Assembly: GCA_023426505.1 (NCBI GenBank)
Contig: JAFAAP010000165.1
Span: 1 to 28,607 of the forward strand
DNA: 28,607 bases
DNA from: Pseudomonadota bacterium
GTDB taxonomy: Bacteria; Pseudomonadota; Alphaproteobacteria; Rhizobiales; Beijerinckiaceae
Direction: 5' to 3'
Made by a program: the position numbers and the translations under genes. Positions 1 to 8,258 of this stretch are shown in pieces. A model generated the notes under the pieces. The model searched no databases and was not told the origin of the DNA. It worked only from the letters and a program-made list of their open reading frames with translations. Position 1 is the first letter of the stretch, and each line of letters opens with the position of its first letter.

Positions 1-6
1 CCCTTT

Positions 7-294
7 CTATTCGAGGGGGGGGGGGGGGGGGGCGGGGGCCGGCCGGAACCGCGCCGGGCGCCGCCCGGCCTCCACGAGATGCGCGACCCGCAGGCGGGCC
101 GGAATCGGCTCGGCCGCCTTGAAGGCGAGCCGGTCGCGCAGAGCCTGACGCTGCTCGGCCTCGACGGCGACGCGCGACGCGGCGGCCGGGCTTTCCGCCA
201 GATAGGTCTCCACGGCCCTCAGGCGGCCGGGTACGAGCCTGCCGTCGAGATAGGCCTGCAGATCGTCCTCGCCGATGGGACGCTCGTCCGTCAC
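7..294 (-). CDS. anti-sigma factor, N-terminal part (probably truncated)
   Basis: The 95-residue product begins with GEDDLQAYLDGRL, the acidic N-terminal helix pattern of anti-sigma factors that hold ECF sigma factors inactive. It starts with GTG and shares the four bases GTGA with the stop of the sigma gene just upstream, so the two are translationally coupled. Family members usually run past 200 residues, with a transmembrane helix and an extracytoplasmic domain. Here the frame passes into a proline run coded by a G-homopolymer (C on the coding strand) and stops after ten or so residues, before any membrane segment. The truncation may be a real frameshift or an artefact of the homopolymer at the window edge. 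The anti-sigma assignment rests on the N-terminus and the sigma partner. Confidence 0.7.
   Translation of the reverse strand: MTDERPIGEDDLQAYLDGRLVPGRLRAVETYLAESPAAASRVAVEAEQRQALRDRLAFKAAEPIPARLRVAHLVEAGRRPARFRPAPAPPPPPLE
15..32. repeat. 18-base G homopolymer
   Basis: Eighteen consecutive G on the plus strand, followed by C and five more G. It lies inside the 3' end of the anti-sigma reading frame, where it reads as a proline run on the minus strand. Such a tract is prone to replication slippage and to assembly error. Confidence 0.9.
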
Positions 295-800
295 TTGATC
301 CTCCTGAGGACGGCGCTGCGCCCGCCTTCCATGAACCGTCTCATTCTTTCCCGCGCCCGGCTGAGCCGCGACATCACCGTGCCGATCGGGACGTCGAGCA
401 CCCGGGCGGCCTGTTCGTAGGACAGATCCTCGACCCCGACCAGCAGGAGCACGGACCGCTGCTCCTCGGGAAGCGCATCGAGCCCGCCGAGGATGTCCTT
501 CACGCCCGCGCTCCCGTCCGCATGACCGTCGGGAGCCGCGACCTGTTCGAGGGTCTCGACCCCCACCTGCAACCCGCGCTGCCGGCGCTGCCGCAGGCCG
601 TTGAGGAAAAGGTTGCGCTGGATGGTGAAGAGCCAGGCCCTGAGGTCACCGTCCTGCCGCCGCTGGTGCCAGCGGCTGATGGCGCGCTCCAGGGTGTCCT
701 GCACCAGATCGTCCGCCGCCTCGTCGTCCCGGAGCAGGGCCCAGGCATAGCGCCTGAGCCCGGGGATCTGCGGTTCGAGAAGCGATGCAATCTCGTCCAA
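291..800 (-). CDS. ECF-family RNA polymerase sigma factor
   Basis: A small sigma-70 family protein of 169 residues from the chosen start. Region 2 is visible as LRRYAWALLRDDEAADDLVQ followed by the DTLERA and W-rich helix that contact the -10 element. Region 4 is visible as LPEEQRSVLLLVGVEDLSYE then GTVMSRLSRARERM, the helix-turn-helix that reads the -35 element. An upstream ATG at 836 is in frame but has no ribosome site. A TTG at 800 lies ten bases after GGAGGAGG, so I prefer that start. The gene ends in a four-base overlap with the anti-sigma gene, the usual pairing for a membrane-stress ECF system. The GNAT-like gene lies immediately upstream on the same strand and may be co-transcribed. 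The regulon cannot be told from this window. Confidence 0.9.
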   Translation of the reverse strand: MDEIASLLEPQIPGLRRYAWALLRDDEAADDLVQDTLERAISRWHQRRQDGDLRAWLFTIQRNLFLNGLRQRRQRGLQVGVETLEQVAAPDGHADGSAGVKDILGGLDALPEEQRSVLLLVGVEDLSYEQAARVLDVPIGTVMSRLSRARERMRRFMEGGRSAVLRRIK

Positions 801-851
801 GGGTCTAGCTCCTCCTCCTTCGTCCGGCTGCCGCATGGGATCGGGCTCCGG

Positions 852-1523
852 TCAGACGGGAGGCTCGGACCGGAGGATCCTGGCGCGGAACACGGACCGG
901 CAGCCTTGGCTCGCATAGGACAGGAAAGGATGCTTTCCGCCAAGGATGAACACCTTGCCGACGGTCCTGAAGCCGATCCTCTGGAGGCCTTTCTGCGACG
1001 CGCGGTTGTGGGACTGGACGCAGCTGACCAGCCCCTGGAAGTTCTGCTGCGCGAGGAAGGAGTGCATGGCCTTGGCCACGCCGGTGCCATAGAGCCGGCG
1101 CCCGCGGAAGCCGGGCGCCGTGAAGGCCTTGTACATGTAGATCCAGCCGGGGCTGAAGATGGCCGTCAGCGAATCCTGGATGGGCGTCGGGCCGCTGGCG
1201 AACCACGCGTAGGCGCCGAGAGCCCCATCCTGCACGAAGGCGTGGCAGCGGTCGCCGCGCGCGAGCGCCGCCGCGAGGAAGGCCTCGTCGAGTTCCAGGG
1301 ACGGGTCCGCCGCGGAATAGCGCCGGAGCTCGTCCTGATCCAGGAAGGTCCAGTGCTCCCCGCCCGCCGCGATGAGCCCCCAGTCCATCTCGGTCCGGGA
1401 CAGAACCACGATTCGGAACACCATCAGCATGGCGGCGCTGTTGGCGAGCCGATAGGCCAAATGGAACAGGGTGCTGGCAAGCCCGTGGCGTGCCGCATAA
1501 TTTCGAATCCGATCGAGGACCAT
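852..1523 (-). CDS. GNAT-family N-acetyltransferase-like protein
   Basis: The C-terminal half carries a GNAT fold pattern: a beta strand ending IYMYKAFTAPGFRGRRLYGT, which fits the acetyl-CoA pyrophosphate loop, then an amphipathic helix and NRASQKGLQRIGFRTVGKVF, the typical last strands. The substrate is unknown. The frame is open back to a GTG at 1604, but an ATG at 1523 follows GGAGACAG at good spacing and gives 223 residues, so I use that start. The gene lies directly upstream of the ECF sigma gene on the same strand, with no obvious terminator between them. Whether it belongs to that regulon is inference. Confidence 0.7.
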   Translation of the reverse strand: MVLDRIRNYAARHGLASTLFHLAYRLANSAAMLMVFRIVVLSRTEMDWGLIAAGGEHWTFLDQDELRRYSAADPSLELDEAFLAAALARGDRCHAFVQDGALGAYAWFASGPTPIQDSLTAIFSPGWIYMYKAFTAPGFRGRRLYGTGVAKAMHSFLAQQNFQGLVSCVQSHNRASQKGLQRIGFRTVGKVFILGGKHPFLSYASQGCRSVFRARILRSEPPV

Positions 1524-1682
1524 CTGTCTCCGCAGGCCGGGGATGTCCCTTGGGTGCCGACCGATCATGCCTGCCGACAATAAGGCCCACGGGCGCTGGG
1601 ACACTTAACCAAGCCGAGGTAATCCCCTCGGCTCTTCGAGGTACGTCCCGCGGCTGCGATGCCCCGGCCATGAGCCCGCTCC

Positions 1683-2069
1683 TCAAGGCGCCGCCACGTG
1701 CCAGACCTGATTGACGCCGTCGCCGGTCACGTCGCCGGCCTTGGTGTCCTTGACCCAGGTGTAGAGCGGCTTGCCCTTGTAGGCCCATTGCATGGAGCCG
1801 TCGTCGCGCTTCACGACGGTCCACTCGCCCGACGCGGCGGCGTTGGCGGGCGCCATCAGGGGCGGCCAGTTCTGGGCGCAGGTGCCGTTGCAGTTCGATT
1901 TGCCGGCCGCATCGCGGTCGAAGGTGTAGAGCGTCATCCCCTTCATGTCGACGAGGGCCTTGCCCTTGGACGTGTCCGCGACCTTGGCCGGCGCCGCGTT
2001 TTGGGCTGCTACGCCCGTCGCGGCGAAGAGCGTGGCGGTCAGGATGATCGAGCATGCCGAAAGCTTCAT
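1683..2069 (-). CDS. secreted YxxD-repeat protein (COG4315 / PF03640-like)
   Basis: A predicted 128-residue exported protein. It opens with a signal peptide, MKLSACSIILTATLF to AAQNA, and then holds two copies of the family repeat. The first has MTLYTFDRDAAGKSNCNGTC with AQNWPP; the second has GKPLYTWVKDTKAGDVTGDG ending VWHVA. The two cysteines in CNGTC are conserved in this group. No lipobox is clear, so it is probably periplasmic rather than a lipoprotein. The function of the family is not established. An in-frame GTG at 2099 would add ten charged residues before the signal peptide, so I chose the internal ATG. It is divergent from the Crp/Fnr regulator gene, which could act on the shared intergenic region. 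Confidence 0.8.
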   Translation of the reverse strand: MKLSACSIILTATLFAATGVAAQNAAPAKVADTSKGKALVDMKGMTLYTFDRDAAGKSNCNGTCAQNWPPLMAPANAAASGEWTVVKRDDGSMQWAYKGKPLYTWVKDTKAGDVTGDGVNQVWHVAAP

Positions 2070-2251
2070 GAGAGTTCTCCCCCGGGTCTTGGTGACCACG
2101 CCCCCTAAGACACGGCCGCTTGGGCCTTTATTCCCGCAAGTTACGAAAGATGTGGCCGGTCGGAGGCCGGAGGCCCGTTCCTCTTGGCTGCCGTCCCGGC
2201 CGTCCCATTTACGATCCGAACTTCATTGCACGATCTCGTTCAAGGCAGCCG

Positions 2252-2995
2252 ATGCAGAAGAGAACCGATGACCATCCGGGCGAAGTCCTGATCCGCAAGC
2301 TTGAGCAGCGCGACCGGCTCTCCGCCGAGGAGAAGACCGTTCTCGACAGGGCGGTCGTGCGCGTCAGAGAGTTCGACGTGGACGAGGACCTCGTCCGGGA
2401 GGGCGAGCGACCGACGGAGAGCACCCTGCTGATCGACGGGTTCGCGGCCCGGTACAAGGGGCTGGCGGACGGGCGCCGCCAGATCACCGCCATCCATGTG
2501 GCGGGCGACTTCATCGATCTCCACAGCTTCCTGCTGCACCGGATGGATCACGGAGTGGTGGCCTTGAGTCCCTGCCGGACGGGGGCCGTGCCGCACGAGA
2601 CCCTGCGCGAGATCACCGAACGTCATCCCCATCTCGCGCGCCTGCTGTGGCTCAGCACGCTGATCGACGGGGCCATTCATCGCGAATGGCTCGTGGCGAT
2701 GGGCCGGCGTCCGGCCGCCAGCCAGACGGCCCACCTCATCTGCGAGCTGTTCCTGCGGCTCCAGGCCGTCGGGCTGACGGAGGGCGGCAGCTTCCGGCTG
2801 CCCCTGACCCAGGCGGAGCTCGGCGACACCCTGGGCCTCTCGACCGTCCATGTGAACCGGACCCTGCAGGAACTCAGGGCCGCCGGGCTCGTGACCTGGC
2901 GTGACCAGACCGTGACGATCAACGACTGGGACGGACTGGTCGCCATGGCCGAATTCGACCCGTCATTCCTCCATCTCGAGAGCGAGCCGCGCTGA
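2252..2995 (+). CDS. Crp/Fnr-family transcriptional regulator
   Basis: A 247-residue regulator. Residues about 20–130 form a cyclic-nucleotide-binding-like beta barrel, with the pattern VREGERPTESTLLIDGFAAR and HVAGDFIDLHSFL. Residues about 185–215 form the winged helix-turn-helix, LTQAELGDTLGLSTVHVNRT followed by LQELRAAGLV. There is no N-terminal cysteine cluster, so it is not a canonical oxygen-sensing FNR with an iron–sulphur cluster; the ligand is unknown. The frame is open from 2120, but the ATG at 2252 aligns with the usual start of this subfamily. It converges on ptsN with 24 bases between the stops. Confidence 0.88.
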   Translation: MQKRTDDHPGEVLIRKLEQRDRLSAEEKTVLDRAVVRVREFDVDEDLVREGERPTESTLLIDGFAARYKGLADGRRQITAIHVAGDFIDLHSFLLHRMDHGVVALSPCRTGAVPHETLREITERHPHLARLLWLSTLIDGAIHREWLVAMGRRPAASQTAHLICELFLRLQAVGLTEGGSFRLPLTQAELGDTLGLSTVHVNRTLQELRAAGLVTWRDQTVTINDWDGLVAMAEFDPSFLHLESEPR

Positions 2996-3019
2996 TCTCG
3001 GGTTGCGGCGCTGCTGGCG

Positions 3020-3478
3020 TCAGGCCGCCTTCGGGAACTCCGTCATGATGGCGTAGAGGGCGGCCGCGTCCCGGGTGGCGCGCACCCGCTCGACCAGGCC
3101 CGGCTCGCGCAGGACGCGGGCGACCCGCGACAGGGCCTTCAGGTGGTCGGCCCCCGCCCCTTCGGGGGCCAGGAGCAGGAACAGGACGTCCACGTGCTGG
3201 CCGTCGAGCGCCTCGAAGTCGATCGGCTTCTCGAGCCGCGCCACCAGCCCGAAGATTTTGGTCAGGCCGGGGAGCTTGCCGTGCGGGATCGCGATGCCCT
3301 CGCCGATGCCGGTCGAGCCGAGCCGCTCGCGCTGGAGCAGCGCCTCGTAGATCGCCGCGGCCTCCAGGCCGGTGAGACGGGCAGCATGGGCGGCAATTTC
3401 CTGGAGGGCTTGTTTTTTGCTGTTCACACGCAACGCGGGCAGAACGGCTTGAGGGTCTAGGAAGTCCAGCAAGGGCAT
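3020..3478 (-). CDS. ptsN: nitrogen PTS IIA component (EIIA-Ntr)
   Basis: A 152-residue single-domain PTS IIA protein of the fructose/mannitol class. The phosphorylated histidine is H66 in GEGIAIPHGKLPGL, preceded by the typical QRERLGSTGIGEG. In Alphaproteobacteria EIIA-Ntr takes phosphate from EI-Ntr and NPr and regulates potassium uptake, carbon storage and stress responses rather than sugar import. It is the last gene of rpoN–hpf–ptsN on the minus strand, an order conserved across Proteobacteria. It lies 95 bases after hpf. Confidence 0.96.
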   Translation of the reverse strand: MPLLDFLDPQAVLPALRVNSKKQALQEIAAHAARLTGLEAAAIYEALLQRERLGSTGIGEGIAIPHGKLPGLTKIFGLVARLEKPIDFEALDGQHVDVLFLLLAPEGAGADHLKALSRVARVLREPGLVERVRATRDAAALYAIMTEFPKAA

Positions 3479-3573
3479 CGATCAAGCTGCATATGTTGTG
3501 AAGCCGATTCGGCCTCGTGCCGTTCCAAGCAAGTCTTGGGCCAAAACGGTCAGTCCTCCGGATACGGGCTCCT

Positions 3574-4149
3574 TCAGGGCTGCGCCGGCGGAGGGTCGAC
3601 CCAGCCGATCGCCCCATCGCCGCGGCGGTATACGACGTTCACGCGGCCAGTGCCAGCATGGATGAACACGAGCGCGGCGGCCCCGGTCAGGTCGAGCTGC
3701 ATCACGGCGTCGCTGACCGAGTAGCGATGCAGCGCCTTGGTGGTCTCGGCAATGACGATCGGGTGGTACCCCTCCTGCACGACCGTCTCGTCGGTGGGGG
3801 CCTCGAACACCGCGTAGGGCGCCTCCAGGCCGGAGGGCCGCTCAGCGGCCTGGGCCACGTGGTCCTTGATCCGCTGCTTGTATCGGCGCAGGCGCCGCTC
3901 GATCCGGTCCGCGGTCTGGTCGAAGCTGGCATAGGCGTCCTGGGCGGCCCCGGACGCCTCGAGGGTCACGCCGGAGGCGAGGTGGAGGACGCAGTCGGTC
4001 CGGAAGCCCGCGCCGTCGCGCGCCACCGTCACATGGCCCGTATAGGTGCCGTCGAAGTACTTGCTCAGCGCGCCGGCCACGCGCTCCTTCACCTGGGACC
4101 TCAGGGATTCGCCGAGATCGAGATTCTTGCCGGATATCCTCAAGGTCAT
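3574..4149 (-). CDS. hpf: ribosome hibernation promoting factor, long form
   Basis: A 191-residue protein with two domains. Residues 1–100 match the ribosome-binding HPF/YfiA fold, opening MTLRISGKNLDLGESLRSQV and containing the basic helix RRLRRYKQRIKDH. The C-terminal 60 residues, from about VVQEGYHPIVIAETTKAL, match the dimerisation domain that lets long HPF form 100S ribosome dimers by itself. It acts in the cytoplasm on idle 70S ribosomes in stationary phase or starvation. The ATG is preceded by GAGGAG at proper spacing. It lies between rpoN and ptsN in the same direction. Confidence 0.96.
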   Translation of the reverse strand: MTLRISGKNLDLGESLRSQVKERVAGALSKYFDGTYTGHVTVARDGAGFRTDCVLHLASGVTLEASGAAQDAYASFDQTADRIERRLRRYKQRIKDHVAQAAERPSGLEAPYAVFEAPTDETVVQEGYHPIVIAETTKALHRYSVSDAVMQLDLTGAAALVFIHAGTGRVNVVYRRGDGAIGWVDPPPAQP

Positions 4150-4253
4150 GGCGTTCTCCTCGGGCGTTCTTCTTCCAGCGGGTAAGCCCCGTGGGTGACG
4201 CTGGGTGAAATGATGATGGTTTGGAGACGCAATACAAGACTTGATGTTGAGCC

Positions 4254-5666
4254 TTAGGATGTCTTCAATCGGTGTTTGCCCCTCCGGCGTCGGTCGGCCG
4301 AGGACGGGATGCGCAGGGCCTCCCGGTATTTCGCGACGGTCCGCCGGGCGACGGCCATGCCCTCGGCCTTCAATTTTTGGGCAATTGCATCATCCGACAG
4401 CACGGCGTCGGGCGCCTCCGCGTCGACGAGCTGCCTGATTCGATGACGCACGGCCCGGGCGGAATGGCCGCCCTCCCCGGCCGCGGTCCCGAAGAAGAAC
4501 TTCATCCCCAGAACCCCGCGGGCGGAGCCGATCGCCTTGTTGGCCACGACCCGCGAGACGGTGGATTCATGCATGCCGATGGCCTGCGCGACGGCCTTGA
4601 GCGTGAGCGGGCGCAGGGCCGGGACGCCTTCGCGGAAGAAGCCCTCCTGGTGCCGCACGATCTCGGTCGCGACCTTCAGGATCGTGCGGGCGCGCTGGTC
4701 GAGGCTGCGGGTGAGCCAATGGGCCGTCTGCAGGCATTCCGAGAGGAAGAGCTTGTCCTTCTCGCTGCGCACCGACTGGACGACCTGCGCGTGGTAGGAC
4801 CTGTCGAGGAGGATGCGCGGCAGCGTGTCGGGGTTGAGCTCGACGTGGAGGCTGCCGTCGGGGGCGTCCCGCACCAGCACGTCCGGGACCAGCACGTCGA
4901 CCGGCGCGGACGCGAAGGCGAGGCCTGGTTTCGGCTCCAGGCGGCGAAGCTCCCCCAGCATGTCGGCGAGGTCCTCCTGGTCGACGCCGCAGAGCCGCCT
5001 GAGCGCCGCGAAATCCTGCCGCGCCACCAGGTCGAGCCGGCCGAGAAGCGCTTCCATGGCCGGATCGAGGCGGTTCCGCTCGCGCAGCTGGATCGTCAGG
5101 CATTCGGCGAGGTTGCGGGCCCCGACGCCGGGAGGGTCGAAGCCCTGGATCACCTGCAGCACCGCCTCTACGTCGTCGAGGGATGCCGAAGCCCGTTCCG
5201 CGATGTCCTCGAGATCGTCGGTGAGATAGCCGGCCTCGTCGAGGCTGTGGATCAGGTGGCGGCCGATATCCTGGCGCCGGGGATCGGCCAGGGCGAGATC
5301 GAGCTGCGCCTCGAGGTGCTCGGCGAGGCTCGCGGCGCGCGCGAGGGTCGCCTCCAGCTCGGGCTTGAGCTCGGCGTCCCCGCCGCCGGGGCGCGACGAG
5401 CCGCCGGATTGCCCGGCCTTCACGGGCAGTGGACGCGGCGGCGACTGTTCGCCGCCGGGCCGGGGTGCGGTGGGCTTCCGGAGCGGGGAACCCGGAAAGG
5501 CGCCGCCCTCCGCCTCCTGCAGGAGCGGGTTGCGCTCGAGCTCCGCCTCCACGTAGGCGACGAGTTCCGCATGCGAGAGCTGGAGCAGCTTGATGGACTG
5601 GAGCAGCTGCGGGGTCATGGCCAGGGTCTGGCCCTGGCGCAGTTCAAGCCGTTGCGTTGCGCTCAT
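4254..5666 (-). CDS. rpoN: RNA polymerase sigma-54 factor
   Basis: A 470-residue sigma-54. Region I is glutamine-rich at the N-terminus (LRQGQTLAMTPQLLQSIKLL), where AAA+ activators trigger open-complex formation. The core-binding domain follows at about residues 110–300. The C-terminus has the helix-turn-helix ALTLKAVAQAIGMHESTVSR-like segment near residue 360 and the RpoN box, ARRTVAKYRE, at residues 440–449, which reads the -24 element. It needs an enhancer-binding protein, none of which is encoded in this window. In relatives lptB lies directly upstream; here the DcpA-like gene does, so this copy probably has its own promoter in the 132 bases before it. Confidence 0.97.
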   Translation of the reverse strand: MSATQRLELRQGQTLAMTPQLLQSIKLLQLSHAELVAYVEAELERNPLLQEAEGGAFPGSPLRKPTAPRPGGEQSPPRPLPVKAGQSGGSSRPGGGDAELKPELEATLARAASLAEHLEAQLDLALADPRRQDIGRHLIHSLDEAGYLTDDLEDIAERASASLDDVEAVLQVIQGFDPPGVGARNLAECLTIQLRERNRLDPAMEALLGRLDLVARQDFAALRRLCGVDQEDLADMLGELRRLEPKPGLAFASAPVDVLVPDVLVRDAPDGSLHVELNPDTLPRILLDRSYHAQVVQSVRSEKDKLFLSECLQTAHWLTRSLDQRARTILKVATEIVRHQEGFFREGVPALRPLTLKAVAQAIGMHESTVSRVVANKAIGSARGVLGMKFFFGTAAGEGGHSARAVRHRIRQLVDAEAPDAVLSDDAIAQKLKAEGMAVARRTVAKYREALRIPSSADRRRRGKHRLKTS

Positions 5667-5720
5667 GACCGCATCCAGCCGCCCTCGGTACGGGAGAAAC
5701 CCTGCTGCCTATCTGTACTG

Positions 5721-5739
5721 TGACGCCCGTTGGGCGTCA
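5721..5739. promoter_or_regulatory. perfect inverted repeat upstream of rpoN
   Basis: TGACGCCC, a three-base loop GTT, then GGGCGTCA: eight perfect base pairs. It sits 55 bases before the rpoN start and 60 bases after the DcpA-like stop. It has no T tract downstream in the minus direction, so it is a poor terminator. It may be an operator for rpoN or a transcript hairpin. Confidence 0.4.
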
Positions 5740-5798
5740 AAAGGCAAGGTTTCCTAAAGCGTGGGATCGATCCGACGCGCCGCCGTCCGGGCAGCGCA

Positions 5799-8225
5799 TC
5801 AGGCCTCGGCGGCCTTCGGCTGCTTTTCCGGGTAGAGCGAGAAGACGAGATCCCGGGCGGGAAGCGGATAGCCGAAATAGTAGCCCTGCGCCTCGGTGCA
5901 GCCGGCCGCGAGGAGGTGCCGGTACTGCTCCTCGGTCTCGACGCCCTCGGCGGTGGTGATCATGCCGAGGCTCGACCCGAGGCGCGTGATGGACTGGACG
6001 ATCGCGAGGCAGTCCGCCCGTGAGGTCAGCTCGCGGATGAAGGACTGGTCGATCTTGATCTTGTCGAACGGGAAGCTGCGCAGGTAGCTCAGGGACGAGT
6101 AGCCGGTGCCGAAATCGTCCATGGCGATGCACACCCCGAGCCGCCGGAGCTGGTGCAGGGTCGCGAGCGTCATCTCGTTGTCCTGGAGCAGGACCGACTC
6201 GGTGATCTCGAGTTCCAGCCGACTCGGGCAGAGGCCGGACTGGGTCAGCGCCCGGTCGACCGTCTCGACCAGGGTGCGGTTGCGGAACTGCACCGGCGAG
6301 AGGTTGACCGCGACCTTGATGTCGGCGGGCCACTGAGCGGCCTCGTAGCAGGCCTGCTCGATGACCCATTCGCCGAGCGCCGAGATGAGGCCGATATCCT
6401 CCGCGACCGGGATGAACTCCGCCGGCGAGACCATGCCGCGCTCGGGGTGCTTCCAGCGCAGGAGTGCCTCGAATCCGCTGATCTCGTGCCGGCGGATGTT
6501 GATTTCCGGCTGGTAGGCGAGGGTAAATTCCTTGTTGGCGAGCGCCTTGCGCAGATCCGCCTCGAGCAGGCGCCGGGCCTGGAGCTGGGCGTCCATCTCG
6601 GGCTCGAAGAACCGGTAGGTGCCGCGTCGGTCCGACTTGGCGCGGTAGAGCGCGAGGTCGGCGTGCTTGAGGAGCTGGTCCGGAGGGACGCGGCCCTCGG
6701 TCGCGAGGGCGATGCCGACGCTGGTGCCGATGACGATCTCCTGGCCGTCGACCTCGTAGGGCGCCCCGATCGCGTTGATGATGCGGGCCGCGAGGGACGC
6801 GCAGTCGTTCGGCTCGCCGACGGTGCATTGCAGGACGGCGAATTCGTCGCCGCCGAGGCGCGCGATGAGGTCGCCGTCGCGCACGCAGGAGCGTAGCCGG
6901 TCGGCCACGGCCTTGAGCAGCTCGTCGCCGGTCTCGTGACCGAGCGAGTCGTTCACGTCCTTGAAGCGGTCGAGGTCGAGGCAGAGCACCGCGATGGTGG
7001 TGCCCTGGCGATGCGCCGCCGCGAGCGCCTGGTCGAGCCGCTCGCGGAACAGAACCCGGTTCGCCAGGTCGGTGAGCGCGTCGTGATGCGCCATGTAGGC
7101 GATCTGCGACTCGGCGCGCCGCCTCTCGGTGATGTCTTCGTAGGTGGCGATCCAGCCGCCGCCGGTCATGGGCTGGTGCGAGACCGAGAAGGTCTCGCCG
7201 CCGGGCTCCTCCTGGATGAAGGAGGCGCGGCGGCGGTCGCGGATCAGCTCCTCCTGCTGCTCGCAGATGGCCCGCAGGGCCGCGAGGGCGGGCGTGTCGG
7301 TGCGGTCGGCGCCGCGGGTCAGGCGCTCCAGGGTCACGCCGGGCTTCGCCCGGTGGTTCAGCCCGAAGAGCTCGCTGAAGCGCGCGTTGAACACGATGAT
7401 GCGGCCGTCGCCGTCGACCATGCACAGGCCGTGGGACATGTTGTTGAGCGCCGCGTCGAAGCGCTCGTTCTGCATGCGCAGCTCTTGCTCCTGCGCCTGC
7501 AGCACCTCGTTGCGGTTCTGGAGCTCCTTGTAGGCGAGCCCCAGGGCCTTGTTGGCGTCCTCGAGCTCCGCTGAGGTCGCCTGGAGGTTGCCGGCGAGCG
7601 TCCGCAGCTCCGCCTGGGCCCGCTCCAGCAGCCGGTTATGCCAGCCGAGCAGGCCGAGGAGCACGATCCCGGTGAGGATGAGACAGGCCGCGAGCCCCGA
7701 GAACAGCCAGTGCAGGCGGATGAGCTCGTGCTGGTCCTCGGCCACCCGCTGGCCGCCGTAATGGTTGGCCGCGGAGGCCATGTCGATCAGCTGCGTTTCG
7801 AGCGGCTGAAGGAGTGTGTAGGCGCGCACGGCGTTGCCGGGCGCGTCGATGGCGTCGATGAGGGGCTGCACCTCGGTGAGAACCTCGCCGAGGCGCTTCA
7901 CGGTGGCCTGGCGCTCGGGGTCCCGCTCGACGAAGGACTGGAAGTCGCCGTCGCTGAGCAGCTTGGTGCGGCTGAGAAGGATGTCGTAGCGCAGCTGCAC
8001 TTCATCCTTGTCGACGCCGCTGCCCGGGTTCCCGTAGGCGTTGAGCCGCTGGCCTAAGCGGACGAACTCCGACACGGCCTGGCTTGCGAGCCAGGAGATA
8101 TTGTAGCGCGAGACTTCCTTGAGGGCGTTCTGGCGCTCGACCACTAGAACCGAGATGTAGACGGCCGACAGGAGGAAGCTGGCAATGACGACAGCAAGCA
8201 CCAGTTTGAGCGTGCGCAGCGACAA
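5799..8225 (-). CDS. dcpA: membrane GGDEF–EAL c-di-GMP cyclase/phosphodiesterase, DcpA-like
   Basis: An 808-residue inner-membrane signalling protein. Residues 7–29 and 173–195 are membrane helices enclosing a periplasmic domain of about 140 residues. A coiled coil (200–258) leads into a PAS domain (255–370), then GGDEF and EAL domains. The cyclase motif is intact, GGDEF at 458–462, with an inhibitory I-site RxxD at 449–452. The phosphodiesterase motifs are intact too: EAL at 586–588, EITES at 673–677, DDFGTG at 703–708 and EGVE at 760–763. Both activities are therefore possible. The start is TTG, backed by GGAGG seven bases upstream. It lies 33 bases after the PruR-like gene in one operon, the layout of Agrobacterium pruR–dcpA, where periplasmic PruR with a pterin biases DcpA toward phosphodiesterase activity. 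The DcpA name is by this context; I could not align it. Confidence 0.85.
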   Translation of the reverse strand: MSLRTLKLVLAVVIASFLLSAVYISVLVVERQNALKEVSRYNISWLASQAVSEFVRLGQRLNAYGNPGSGVDKDEVQLRYDILLSRTKLLSDGDFQSFVERDPERQATVKRLGEVLTEVQPLIDAIDAPGNAVRAYTLLQPLETQLIDMASAANHYGGQRVAEDQHELIRLHWLFSGLAACLILTGIVLLGLLGWHNRLLERAQAELRTLAGNLQATSAELEDANKALGLAYKELQNRNEVLQAQEQELRMQNERFDAALNNMSHGLCMVDGDGRIIVFNARFSELFGLNHRAKPGVTLERLTRGADRTDTPALAALRAICEQQEELIRDRRRASFIQEEPGGETFSVSHQPMTGGGWIATYEDITERRRAESQIAYMAHHDALTDLANRVLFRERLDQALAAAHRQGTTIAVLCLDLDRFKDVNDSLGHETGDELLKAVADRLRSCVRDGDLIARLGGDEFAVLQCTVGEPNDCASLAARIINAIGAPYEVDGQEIVIGTSVGIALATEGRVPPDQLLKHADLALYRAKSDRRGTYRFFEPEMDAQLQARRLLEADLRKALANKEFTLAYQPEINIRRHEISGFEALLRWKHPERGMVSPAEFIPVAEDIGLISALGEWVIEQACYEAAQWPADIKVAVNLSPVQFRNRTLVETVDRALTQSGLCPSRLELEITESVLLQDNEMTLATLHQLRRLGVCIAMDDFGTGYSSLSYLRSFPFDKIKIDQSFIRELTSRADCLAIVQSITRLGSSLGMITTAEGVETEEQYRHLLAAGCTEAQGYYFGYPLPARDLVFSLYPEKQPKAAEA

Positions 8226-8258
8226 TGGCAGTCCTCCGGGGACGACGTCAGGCGGCCG

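Noticed and set aside
805..2055. Long minus-strand open frame of about 416 codons
   Set aside because: Its translation is Arg/Gly/Pro-rich with no family pattern and overlaps the GNAT-like and YxxD-repeat genes in another frame; it is a high-GC shadow.
4272..5723. Plus-strand open frame opposite rpoN
   Set aside because: Antisense shadow of rpoN; no recognisable domain, and rpoN is complete on the other strand.
5737..7425. Minus-strand open frame of about 560 codons inside the GGDEF–EAL gene
   Set aside because: It is the Arg/Pro/His-rich alternate frame of the DcpA-like gene, which has intact catalytic motifs in the other frame.
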